Positions 11,801 through 19,346 of a stretch of 64,000 nucleotides of DNA are shown here, piece after piece. The stretch's first letter is position 1. Each line of letters starts with the position of its first letter. Made by a program: the position numbers and the translations under genes. Source of the stretch: Pseudomonas nunensis (GTDB lineage: Bacteria > Pseudomonadota > Gammaproteobacteria > Pseudomonadales > Pseudomonadaceae). A model generated the notes under the pieces. It did no database searches, was not told where the DNA came from, and was given only the letters and a program-made list of their open reading frames with translations. The stretch spans positions 1,180,501 through 1,244,500 of the forward strand of contig NZ_CP101125.1 of assembly GCF_024296925.1 (NCBI RefSeq), written 5' to 3'.

Positions 11801-14800
11801 GCCTGCCGTGAGCCAAGCGGTGGTGCTGGCGCAACCCGGCCTCAGTGGCCAGCAATTGGTTGCCTGGCTGGTACCGGCCGACGCCGCGTTGCTCGACGCC
11901 GACTCGATCACCCAAGGCCAATGGCGCGACAGCGTGCGTGCCGCGCTCAAGGAAAACCTGCCGGATCACATGATCCCGGCGCACCTGTTGCTGTTGGCGC
12001 AATTGCCGCTGACCGGCAACGGAAAACTCAATCGCAATGCTTTGCCGTCCCCGGATGCGAGCCAGGCGCAGCAGGCTTATCAGGCCCCGCAAAGTGAGCT
12101 GGAACAGCGCATCGCGGCGATCTGGCAAGACGTGTTGAAGCTGCCTCAAGTCGGGCTCAACGACAACTTCTTCGAACTCGGCGGCGATTCGATCATCTCG
12201 ATCCAGGTAGTCAGCCGCGCCCGTCAACTGGGGATTCGCCTGAGCCCCAAAGACTTGTTCCAGCACCAGACCGTGCAGCGTCTGGCGCTGGTGGCCCAGG
12301 TCGGTGACAGCGAATCCGGCATCGACCAACAAGCGGTGAGCGGCGCGGCGCTGCTGTTGCCGATCCAGCAGCAGTTCTTCGACGATCAAATCCCCGAGCG
12401 TCATCACTGGAACCAGTCGGTATTGCTCAAGCCGCGAGTAGCGCTCGACGCTGAAAAAATCGAGCAGGTCCTGCGTGGACTGGTGGCGCATCACGATGCG
12501 TTGCGCCTGAGCTTCACCCCGCACAACGATGGCTGGGTGGCAGAGCATCAGTCGATTGAACAACTGCAACAGCCATTGCTATGGCAGGAATCGGTGGCTG
12601 ATGCCGCCAAACTCGAAGCCTTGGGCAATCGCGCCCAGCGCAGTCTCGACCTGCAACAAGGTCCGTTGCTGCGCGCCGTGCTGGCGACCCTGGCCGATGG
12701 CACTCAGCGTCTGTTGCTGGTGATCCATCACCTGGCGGTGGACGGTGTGTCGTGGCGGATCCTGCTCGAAGACCTGCAAAACGGCTATCAGCAATTGCTC
12801 GACGGCCAGGCGTTGAAACTGCCGGCCAAGACCAGTGCCTTCAAGGACTGGAGCGAGCATTTGCAGCGCTATGCCAACAGTCCGGCGTTGCAGCAGGAAC
12901 TGGCCTACTGGCAAGCCTGCCTGAGCGATGTGAGCACCGATTTGCCGTGCCTGCGCGACGATGCCGGCCAACAAAACCATCTGCGCGTGAATGTTCAGAC
13001 GCGTCTGAATCAGAGCCTGACCCGACAATTGCTGCAAGAAGCCCCGGCGGCCTATCGGACCCAGGTCAACGACCTGTTGCTGACCGCACTGGCACGGGTG
13101 ATCGGCCGTTGGACCGGCCAGCCATCGACGCTGATCCAGCTCGAAGGCCATGGTCGCGAAGAGTTGTTCGACGGGGTTGACCTGACCCGCACCGTGGGTT
13201 GGTTCACCAGCCTGTTCCCGGTGCGCCTGACCCCGGCCAGTGAGCCCGGTGCAGCGATCAAGCAAATCAAGGAACAACTGCGCTCGATCCCGAACAAGGG
13301 CATCGGTTTCGGCGCCTTGCGGCATCTGGGTGACGAGCAGGCGCAGCAATCCCTGCGTGCACTGCCAAGCCCACGGATCACCTTCAACTACCTCGGCCAG
13401 TTCGACGGCAGTTTCGAGGGCGATGAAGCGGCGCTGTTCACCCCGGCCCAAGACAACGCCGGGCTCGATCAAAGCCTTGAAGCGCCGATGGGCAACTGGC
13501 TGACCCTGAATGGCCAGGTGTATGGCGGCGAATTGAGCGTCGGCTGGAGTTTCAGCCGCGAACGTTTCGACACGGCCACCATTGAACGCCTGGCCGAGGA
13601 CTACGCTGAAGAACTAGCGGCATTGATCGCGCACTGCGTGACCCCGGGCGTGCAGGGCCTGACGCCTTCGGACTTCCCATTGGCCGGCCTGACCCAGGCG
13701 CAACTCGACAGCGTGCCGGTAGCGCCGCAGCAAATTGCCGACATCTATCCGTTGTCGCCGATGCAGCAGGGCATGTTGTTCCACACCCTTTACGAGCAAC
13801 AGGCTGGCGACTACATCAACCAGATGTGCGTGGATGTCGAAGGCCTGGATGTCGAGCGTTTCCGCGAGGCCTGGCAAGCGGCGGTGGGCGCCCACGATGT
13901 GCTGCGCAGCAGTTTTGTCTGGGACGGTGAGTTCAAGCGTCCATTGCAGGTGATTCACAAACAACTGGCCGTGCCGTTCACCTTCCACGACTGGCGCGCC
14001 CACAGCGATGTGGCGCTGGCGCTCAGCGAACTGGCGGCCGCACAGCGCCAGCAGGGTTTCGACCTTGCGAGCGCACCGTTGCTGAACCTGACCGTGGTGC
14101 GTCTCGACACCGCGCGTTATCACCTGATCTACACCAGCCATCACATCTTGATGGACGGCTGGAGCAATTCGCAGTTGCTCGGCGAAGTACTGCAACGCTA
14201 CAGCGGCCAGGTGCCGGCGAACACGGCGGGGCGTTATCGCGATTACATCGAATGGCTGACCCAGCAGGACGCGCAGGTCACCGAAGGTTTCTGGAAAGGC
14301 CAATTGGCCGGATTCGATGAGCCAACCCGGTTGGCCAAGGCGCTGGTGTGGACCGGCAGCGAAGCCACCAACAGCGCACAGGGCGAACACTTCCTGACTC
14401 TGGACCTGACGCAGACTGCCGGGCTGAATGCCTTTGCCCGCGAACAGAAAGTCACCCTCAACACCATGGTGCAAGCCGCTTGGCTGCTGTTGTTGCAACG
14501 CTACACCGGGCTGGACACGGTCAGTTTCGGCGCAACGGTGTCCGGGCGTCCGGCGCAACTGGTCGGGGTCGAGCAACAGATCGGTCTGTTCATCAACACC
14601 TTGCCGGTGGTCGCCAGCCCGCGTGCCGAGCAGCCGCTGGCGCAGTGGTTGCAGCAGGTGCAGGCGCAGAACCTGGCGTTGCGCGAGCAGGAACACACCG
14701 CGCTGTTCGACATCCAGCGTTGGGCCGGGCAGGGCGGCGAAGCCTTGTTCGACAACATCCTGGTGTTCGAGAACTACCCGATCTCCGAAGCCCTGCAACA

Positions 14801-17800
14801 GGGGGCGCCGCAAGACCTGCGCTTCGGTGAAGTGGGCAACTTCGAGCAAACCAACTACCCGCTGACCCTGGCGGTCAACCTCGGCGCCGAGCTGTCGTTC
14901 CAACTGAGTTTCGACCGTCAGCAGTTCGATGAGACGGCGATTGAACAACTCGCCGGGCACCTCGCACACCTGTTGTTGCAAATGGTCGAGGCTCCTGCCG
15001 CCAGTTGCGTAGGCGATCTGGCGCTGGTCCCGAACGCAGTGCGCGAGCCGCTGGCGCTGCCGGCTGATGGTGTGGGCGTGCAGCGTTTGTTTGAGCTGCA
15101 AGCTGAACGCACCCCGGACGCCTTGGCGCTGATTTTCGACGAGCAACGCCTGAGCTATGCGCAACTGAATGCCCAGGCCAACCAATTGGCGCGCGTGCTG
15201 CTGCAACACGGCGTCGCCCCGGAAGTGCTGGTGGGCATCGCGGTCGAGCGCTCGACCCAGATGATTATCAGCCTGTTGGCGGTGCTCAAGGCTGGTGGCG
15301 CTTATGTGCCGCTGGACCCGGAATACCCGGCCGAGCGCCTGGGCGCGATGATCGAGGACAGCGGCCTGCGCGTGCTGTTGACCCAACGCCACCTCGCGGC
15401 GACGTTGCCAACCGCGGCGGGCGTGACTGTCCTGAGCCTGGATCAACTGGATTATCCGACTCAGACCGACAACCTGCCCGAGCGCAGCGGCCGGCAAAAC
15501 CTCGCGTATGTGATGTTCACCTCGGGCTCCACCGGGCGTCCGAAAGGCGTCGGCATCACGCAATCGGCGCTGACCCGTCACACCCAGGTCGCTCTGGACG
15601 TCCTCGGCCTCACGCCGCAGGACCGTTCCCTGCAATTCGCCACGTTCAACTTCGATGCCTTTGTCGAGCAGCTTTACCCCGCGCTGATTTGCGGTGCCTC
15701 GGTGGTGCTGCGCGGTCAGGACATCTGGGACAGCGAAACCTGGTATCGCGAATTGCTCGACAAGCAGTTCAGCGTCAGCGACCTGACCACCGCCTACTGG
15801 AACATGTTGGCCAAGGACCTCGCGGCGGCGGGTCACCGCGACTATGGCGTGCTGCGCCAGATGATCGTCGGTGGCGAAGCCATGCCGCCGGAAGGGGTTG
15901 CCACTTGGGGGCAGGCCGGCCTCGGCCATGTGCGCCTGCTGAACACCTACGGCCCGACCGAAGCCACGGTCAGCGCCACGGTGCTCGATTGCAGCGACTA
16001 CGTGTCCGGCCGCCTCCCGTTGCCGGTAAGCATGCCGATTGGCCGGGCGTTGGGCGGACGGGGGATTCATGTGCTCGACACCCAGGGCCAACCAGCGCCG
16101 GTCGGCGTGGTCGGTGAACTGGTGATTGGTGGTGAACTGTTGGCTCGCGGCTATTTCCAGCGCCCGGAACTGACCGCCGAGCGCTTCATTCCTGATCCGT
16201 TCGATCCAGTCGGCGGTGGCCGTGTGTACCGCACCGGCGACCTCGCGCGCTATCGCGCCGACGGTGTGATCGAGTACGTCGGGCGTCTGGATCATCAAGT
16301 GAAGATTCGCGGTTTCCGCATCGAACTCGGTGAAATCGAAAGCCATCTGTTACAGGTGCCAGCAGTGCGTCAGGCCTTGGTGGTCGCGCAACCGGGCGCC
16401 ATCGGCCAGCAATTGGTGGCGTACGTGGTGTTCGACGATCCGGCGCACATCAGCGGCGATGCGTCCGCGCTGGCGGCGTTGCGCGATGACATCAAGGCAC
16501 GCTTGAAAGCGAGCCTGCCGGATTACATGGTGCCGGCCCACGTGCTGTTCCTCGAAAGCCTGCCCCTGAGCCCGAATGGCAAGATCGATCGCAAGGCCCT
16601 GCCGGGCATCGACGCGAGTCTGGTGGCGTTGGACTTTGTTGCGCCGCAAGGCGAGCTAGAACAGCAGATCGCCACGGTCTGGCAAGACGTGCTGGAGCTG
16701 GATCAGGTCGGCCGCGACGATCACTTCTTCGAACTGGGCGGGCATTCCCTGCTCGCGACGCAAGCCGTCTCGCGCCTGCGCAAACTCACGGCTTGTACGC
16801 TGAGCCTGCGTGACCTGTTCAGCCATCCGCGACTCAAGGACCTGGCAGCGTGGATCGCGCAGCAGCAGGGCACACCGGAACCGAGCGGCCACAGTGTGGT
16901 GCTCAAGGCCCACGGCACCCGGCACCGCGCACCGTTGTCGCTGGTCCAGCGCCGCTTGTGGATCGCCGAGCAATTGTCCGGCGGCACGGCGGCCTATGGC
17001 ATGCCGATGGCCCTGCGTTTGCGCGGCGAGTTGTCGGTGGAGCGGCTGATCGGCAGCTTCGCCGAGGTGGTGCGTCGTCACGAAGTACTGCGCACCGCGT
17101 ACACCCAGGACGATGAAGGCGATCCGATTGCGGTGATCGCCGAGCAGGTCGATGTGGATTTCCCGGTGATCGATTTGTCCGGTCTGTCGCGCAGTGCCCA
17201 GGAAGAATTGGTCGCGCAAGCGGCCCTGGAAAACGCACGCACGCCGATTGATATGGAACACGCGCCGCTGCTGCGCGGGCGGATCCTGCACCTCGGGCCG
17301 ACCGAGCACGTGATGCTGTATGCGATGCACCACATCATTTCCGACGGTTGGTCGATGGGCTTGCTGGTCAACGAATTGGTGCAGATTTACGAGCGTACCA
17401 AGGCCGGTGACCTGAACCCGCTGCCGCCGCTGGACGTGCAGTATTCCGACTTCGCGCTGTGGCAACAGGAGCTGGAACAGCAAGGCGTGCTGGCGCGTCA
17501 GGCCGAGTACTGGAAAACCCGACTGGCAGGCTACAACGGGCAACTGAAATTGCCAGCGGATAACCCGCGTGGTTTGACGCCGTCCTATGAGGGCGACGCG
17601 GTGCAGTTCCAGCTCACCCCGTCACTCAGCGCGGCATTGCGCAAGGTGTCGATGGACGCGGGCGTCACGCTGTACAGCACGTTGCTGGCGTCGTTCCAGG
17701 TGTTGTTGCACCAGGTCAGCGGTGCGGCGGATGTGCTGGTCGGTGCCGACGTGGCCGGGCGTGAACAGCCGGAACTGGAGCGCTTGATCGGCTTCTTCGT

Positions 17801-19346
17801 CAACGTCCTGCCGCTGCGTTCGCAGTTCGATGGCGCCACGCCGTTCGCCGGATTCCTGGCCCAGACCCAGGAAAACCTGCTCAGTGCGATGGAGCATCAA
17901 GACCTGCCGTTCGACATGATTGTCGACGCCTCGGACGTGCCGCGCCACAAGGGCATGAACCCGCTAGTGCAGGTGTTGTTCGTGATGAATAACCTGCCGG
18001 GACGCACCCAGTCCATGGGTGGTTTGAGCGTGGAATCACTGCCGGCGCTGGAGACCCATTCTAAATTCGACATGGCGTTGTTCGTTGACGATGAAGAAGG
18101 GCAATTGCTGGGTAATTGGCAATTCGCCACAACCTTGTTCGGACACGAGCGCATTCAGCACCTGGTCAAGGCCTGGATAGCCCTGTTGGAACAGATCGTC
18201 GCTGATCAGGACATTCAATTGGGAGCTATCAGCATGCCAGTCGACAATTTAGCGGTGGCCGCCAAGCCTGCCGTCCCCGGACCCAAGGCCGACAAACTCG
18301 GCAAGTTCCTCAAGCGCGGTGCCGCCCCGGTGGCCAAGGCCCGACCTGCGCCGATCCGCGAATCGCTGATCGCCGCGCCGCAGCCGTTCCCGCTGCTGCT
18401 GGAGCCGAACGAGCCGCAGCTGGACTTGATCGAGTGGATCAACCACAACCGCCCGCTGATCGAAGAAAAACTCGCCAAGCACGCCGGGATTCTGTTCCGT
18501 GGTTTCGAGCTCGACGGCATCCAGGGTTTCGAGGCGTTTGCCGAAGCGATCCAGCCGGGGCTTTACGGCCAGTACGGCGATCTGCCGAAGAAAGAGGGCG
18601 GCAAGAACACCTACCGTTCCACGCCGTACCCGGAACGCAAGATGATCCTGTTCCACAACGAGAGCTCCCATCAGGACCGCTGGCCGCGCAAGCAGATGTT
18701 CTATTGCGAGCAAGCCGCGCCCATCGGCGGAGCGACGCCGGTGGTGGATTGCCGCTTGATGTACGAAAAACTGCCGGCGGATTTGCGCGACAAGTTCGAG
18801 GAAAAGGGCCTGCTTTATGTGCGCACTTTCACCGACAACCTCGACGTGTCCTGGCAGCACTTCTTCAAGACCGAAGACCGCGCCGAAGTCGAGGCCCGTT
18901 GCCGGGCCGGTGGCATCGAGTGGCGCTGGCTCGACAACAATGAGCTGCAAACCCGCACCCCGGGCCCGGCGATCATCACGCACCCGGTGACCGGCGCCAA
19001 ATCGTTCTTCAACCAGGTGCAACTGCACCACATCTACTGGCTGGAGCCAGATGTGCGTGAAGACCTGCTGTCAATGTTCGGCCTGGACCGCATGCCGCGC
19101 CACGTGTTCTACGGCGACGGCACACCGATCGAAGACGAAGTGATGCAACGCATCGGCGACTTGTACGAAGAATGCGCGGTGCGTTTCGACTGGCAAAAAG
19201 GCGACGCCATCCTGCTCGACAACATGCTGGTGGCCCACGCCCGTGATCCGTTCGAAGGCCCGCGCAAGATAGTCGTGGCCATGGGCGACATGTTCGACCG
19301 CAGCGCCCTAGAGCGCGTAATGAACACCGAGGAAACCGGAGCATGA
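5805..19346 (+). CDS. Pyoverdine NRPS (C-A-T-C-A-T-E-C-A-T-C*) with fused C-terminal aspartate beta-hydroxylase
   Basis: A 4513-residue synthetase. Module 1 is C (HHIISDG near 6353), A with pocket D-I-L-Q-L-G-L-I-W (Gly) and T. Module 2 is C (HHIVSDG near 9523), A with D-F-W-N-V-G-M-V-H (Thr), T and E (HHLAVDG near 12727), giving a D-Thr or D-allo-Thr residue. Module 3 is a C domain for D-donors (near 14140), A with D-A-E-D-I-G-T-V-S, and T. The Glu in that pocket points to a basic residue such as Orn, Lys or N5-hydroxyornithine; this is inference. A further C-superfamily domain (about 16920-18220, HHIISDG intact) leads into a TauD/SyrP-like Fe(II)/2-oxoglutarate domain (about 18390-19300) with H4284-x-E4286, distal H4478 and R4487. 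Siderophore synthetases with this fusion (IbetaH-Asp subtype) hydroxylate Asp bound on a partner carrier protein; here the partner is the Asp-loading NRPS next door. ATGA overlap with that gene. Confidence 0.95.
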   Translation: MDKSVALRIAKRFITLPLDKRKLYLEKMLEEGVSPANLPIPEVKSGFESIPLSYAQERQWFLWQMDPHSTAYHIPNALRLKGELDVPALERSFNALVQRHDSLRTTFIEQDEKTVQVIHGQMPISIDIQALDADLAPAVLDERIKAFVEQETHRPFDLQHGPLLRVSLLKVADDDHVLALIQHHIISDGWSMQVMVKELIQHYVAQTSGQPLTLPELTVQYADYAIWQRHWLEAGERERQLAYWTATLGGEQTVLELPIDHPRPALQSFRGARLDLNLSPALATSLKQLAQREGASLFMVLLASFQALLHRYSGQPDIRVGVPVANRNRVETEGLIGFFVNTQVLNAQVHGQLPFNQLLAQVKQSAMAAQAHQDLPFEQLIEALQPERSLSHSPVFQVMYNHQALNDQTQQQSRVQLPQLSVESIVWEGRTAQFDLTLGTYESNDGVSAELTYATDLFEPATIERLARHWQNLLQGIVEQSSQRIGELALLDSGEQSVLLQDWHRVVEHSAQAPCVQQRIAAQAEQTPDAVALIVGEHSLTYAQLDARANQLAHKLIEAGVGPDRLVGIAVERSVEMIVGLLAILKAGGAYVPLDPAYPEDRLAYMIEDSGLELLLTQSHLQAQLPIPAGLNTLLLDQPQTWLAAYPQTCPTVALNGEHLAYVIYTSGSTGKPKGVMVRHAALCNFVESMVHQPGLNPHDRMLSLTTFSFDIFGLEIYGPLLAGARVVLTGKDVHQDPQAVLELIDRHGVSVLQATPSTWRMLLDHEQASILTGRTFLCGGEALPQELAERMLALSPKVWNLYGPTETTIWSALHPLTRENAKPYLGKPIDNTALYILGSDLELNPIGAPGELLIGGDGLARGYFERPSLTAERFVPDPFSSSGERLYRTGDLTRYRAEGVIEYIGRIDHQVKIRGFRIELGEIEARLLALDSVRETVVVAQDGPTGPQLVGYVVAATAVEDEAALRAELKASLKAELPEYMVPAHLLFLAQLPLTPNGKVDRKALPSPDASLLQSTYIAPQTATQHKVAEIWQAVLKLEQVGLSDNFFELGGHSLLVTQVISRVRQALNVQVPLRTLFEHSTLQDFVAALGVEPAHAEPAIVALPRQQPMALSYAQERQWFLWQLEPTSSAYHVPAALRLRGTLDLAALQNSFDTLITRHESLRTRFIQQNEQTWQQIDAPSPLALTVQTLDGGLDDERLKALVAEETLALFDLQQGPLLRVKLLKLAADDHVLVLTLHHIVSDGWSMQVMVDELIELYAGYSVGQPRQLPALAVQYADYAVWQRQWMEAGERERQLGYWTAQLGGDQPLLELPADRPRPAEQSYRGARQDIPLNAELATALKQVAQRENVTLFALLLASFQTLLHRYSGQADIRVGVPVANRNRLETEGLIGFFVNTQVLKAEIDSQQTFRGLLQQVKNTVLGAQAHQDLPFEQLVDALQPERSLSHSPLFQVMHNHQSQAREARGAARLPQIEIEGLTWASHTAKFDLTLDTFESVDNVWAELTYATDLFDAATMARMAEHWTNLLNAIVADCGQRIAELPLQDNAEREATLLQWNPAVADFPSQQCLHELIEAQALRAPEAIAVTYGEQSLSYAELNARANPLAHKLIESGVGPDVRVGLAVERSLDMLVGLLAILKAGGAYVPLDPTYPEERLAYMISDSGIRLLLTQSHLLGRLPVPDSVRSLMLDQDRDGLEGYSDANPQVVMSPDNLAYVIYTSGSTGQPKGTLLAHHNVLRLFEATQDWFNFGPQDVWSLFHSYAFDFSVWEIFGALLYGGKLVVVPYEVSRSPEDFYALLCRERISVLNQTPSAFKQLMQVACAPEHAALQPSLRYVVFGGEALEVKSLRPWFERFGDQAPQLINMYGITETTVHVTYRPLTLADLQRDASSPIGEPIPDLSWYLLDGDLNPVAKGCIGELYVGRAGLARGYLNRADLTCLRFIPDPFAADGGRLYRTGDLARYRADGVIEYIGRIDHQVKIRGFRIELGEIEAQLLEQPAVSQAVVLAQPGLSGQQLVAWLVPADAALLDADSITQGQWRDSVRAALKENLPDHMIPAHLLLLAQLPLTGNGKLNRNALPSPDASQAQQAYQAPQSELEQRIAAIWQDVLKLPQVGLNDNFFELGGDSIISIQVVSRARQLGIRLSPKDLFQHQTVQRLALVAQVGDSESGIDQQAVSGAALLLPIQQQFFDDQIPERHHWNQSVLLKPRVALDAEKIEQVLRGLVAHHDALRLSFTPHNDGWVAEHQSIEQLQQPLLWQESVADAAKLEALGNRAQRSLDLQQGPLLRAVLATLADGTQRLLLVIHHLAVDGVSWRILLEDLQNGYQQLLDGQALKLPAKTSAFKDWSEHLQRYANSPALQQELAYWQACLSDVSTDLPCLRDDAGQQNHLRVNVQTRLNQSLTRQLLQEAPAAYRTQVNDLLLTALARVIGRWTGQPSTLIQLEGHGREELFDGVDLTRTVGWFTSLFPVRLTPASEPGAAIKQIKEQLRSIPNKGIGFGALRHLGDEQAQQSLRALPSPRITFNYLGQFDGSFEGDEAALFTPAQDNAGLDQSLEAPMGNWLTLNGQVYGGELSVGWSFSRERFDTATIERLAEDYAEELAALIAHCVTPGVQGLTPSDFPLAGLTQAQLDSVPVAPQQIADIYPLSPMQQGMLFHTLYEQQAGDYINQMCVDVEGLDVERFREAWQAAVGAHDVLRSSFVWDGEFKRPLQVIHKQLAVPFTFHDWRAHSDVALALSELAAAQRQQGFDLASAPLLNLTVVRLDTARYHLIYTSHHILMDGWSNSQLLGEVLQRYSGQVPANTAGRYRDYIEWLTQQDAQVTEGFWKGQLAGFDEPTRLAKALVWTGSEATNSAQGEHFLTLDLTQTAGLNAFAREQKVTLNTMVQAAWLLLLQRYTGLDTVSFGATVSGRPAQLVGVEQQIGLFINTLPVVASPRAEQPLAQWLQQVQAQNLALREQEHTALFDIQRWAGQGGEALFDNILVFENYPISEALQQGAPQDLRFGEVGNFEQTNYPLTLAVNLGAELSFQLSFDRQQFDETAIEQLAGHLAHLLLQMVEAPAASCVGDLALVPNAVREPLALPADGVGVQRLFELQAERTPDALALIFDEQRLSYAQLNAQANQLARVLLQHGVAPEVLVGIAVERSTQMIISLLAVLKAGGAYVPLDPEYPAERLGAMIEDSGLRVLLTQRHLAATLPTAAGVTVLSLDQLDYPTQTDNLPERSGRQNLAYVMFTSGSTGRPKGVGITQSALTRHTQVALDVLGLTPQDRSLQFATFNFDAFVEQLYPALICGASVVLRGQDIWDSETWYRELLDKQFSVSDLTTAYWNMLAKDLAAAGHRDYGVLRQMIVGGEAMPPEGVATWGQAGLGHVRLLNTYGPTEATVSATVLDCSDYVSGRLPLPVSMPIGRALGGRGIHVLDTQGQPAPVGVVGELVIGGELLARGYFQRPELTAERFIPDPFDPVGGGRVYRTGDLARYRADGVIEYVGRLDHQVKIRGFRIELGEIESHLLQVPAVRQALVVAQPGAIGQQLVAYVVFDDPAHISGDASALAALRDDIKARLKASLPDYMVPAHVLFLESLPLSPNGKIDRKALPGIDASLVALDFVAPQGELEQQIATVWQDVLELDQVGRDDHFFELGGHSLLATQAVSRLRKLTACTLSLRDLFSHPRLKDLAAWIAQQQGTPEPSGHSVVLKAHGTRHRAPLSLVQRRLWIAEQLSGGTAAYGMPMALRLRGELSVERLIGSFAEVVRRHEVLRTAYTQDDEGDPIAVIAEQVDVDFPVIDLSGLSRSAQEELVAQAALENARTPIDMEHAPLLRGRILHLGPTEHVMLYAMHHIISDGWSMGLLVNELVQIYERTKAGDLNPLPPLDVQYSDFALWQQELEQQGVLARQAEYWKTRLAGYNGQLKLPADNPRGLTPSYEGDAVQFQLTPSLSAALRKVSMDAGVTLYSTLLASFQVLLHQVSGAADVLVGADVAGREQPELERLIGFFVNVLPLRSQFDGATPFAGFLAQTQENLLSAMEHQDLPFDMIVDASDVPRHKGMNPLVQVLFVMNNLPGRTQSMGGLSVESLPALETHSKFDMALFVDDEEGQLLGNWQFATTLFGHERIQHLVKAWIALLEQIVADQDIQLGAISMPVDNLAVAAKPAVPGPKADKLGKFLKRGAAPVAKARPAPIRESLIAAPQPFPLLLEPNEPQLDLIEWINHNRPLIEEKLAKHAGILFRGFELDGIQGFEAFAEAIQPGLYGQYGDLPKKEGGKNTYRSTPYPERKMILFHNESSHQDRWPRKQMFYCEQAAPIGGATPVVDCRLMYEKLPADLRDKFEEKGLLYVRTFTDNLDVSWQHFFKTEDRAEVEARCRAGGIEWRWLDNNELQTRTPGPAIITHPVTGAKSFFNQVQLHHIYWLEPDVREDLLSMFGLDRMPRHVFYGDGTPIEDEVMQRIGDLYEECAVRFDWQKGDAILLDNMLVAHARDPFEGPRKIVVAMGDMFDRSALERVMNTEETGA

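Noticed and set aside
8934..12569. Long open frame of 1211 codons on the - strand
   Set aside because: It lies entirely inside the large NRPS on the + strand, is rich in His, Gln and Arg as expected from the antisense of GC-rich coding DNA, and has no recognisable domain.
16920..18220. This domain as the non-catalytic interface domain
   Set aside because: It keeps a full HHIISDG motif and so looks like the working condensation domain; the degenerate domain at the start of the next gene is the better candidate, though this is not settled.
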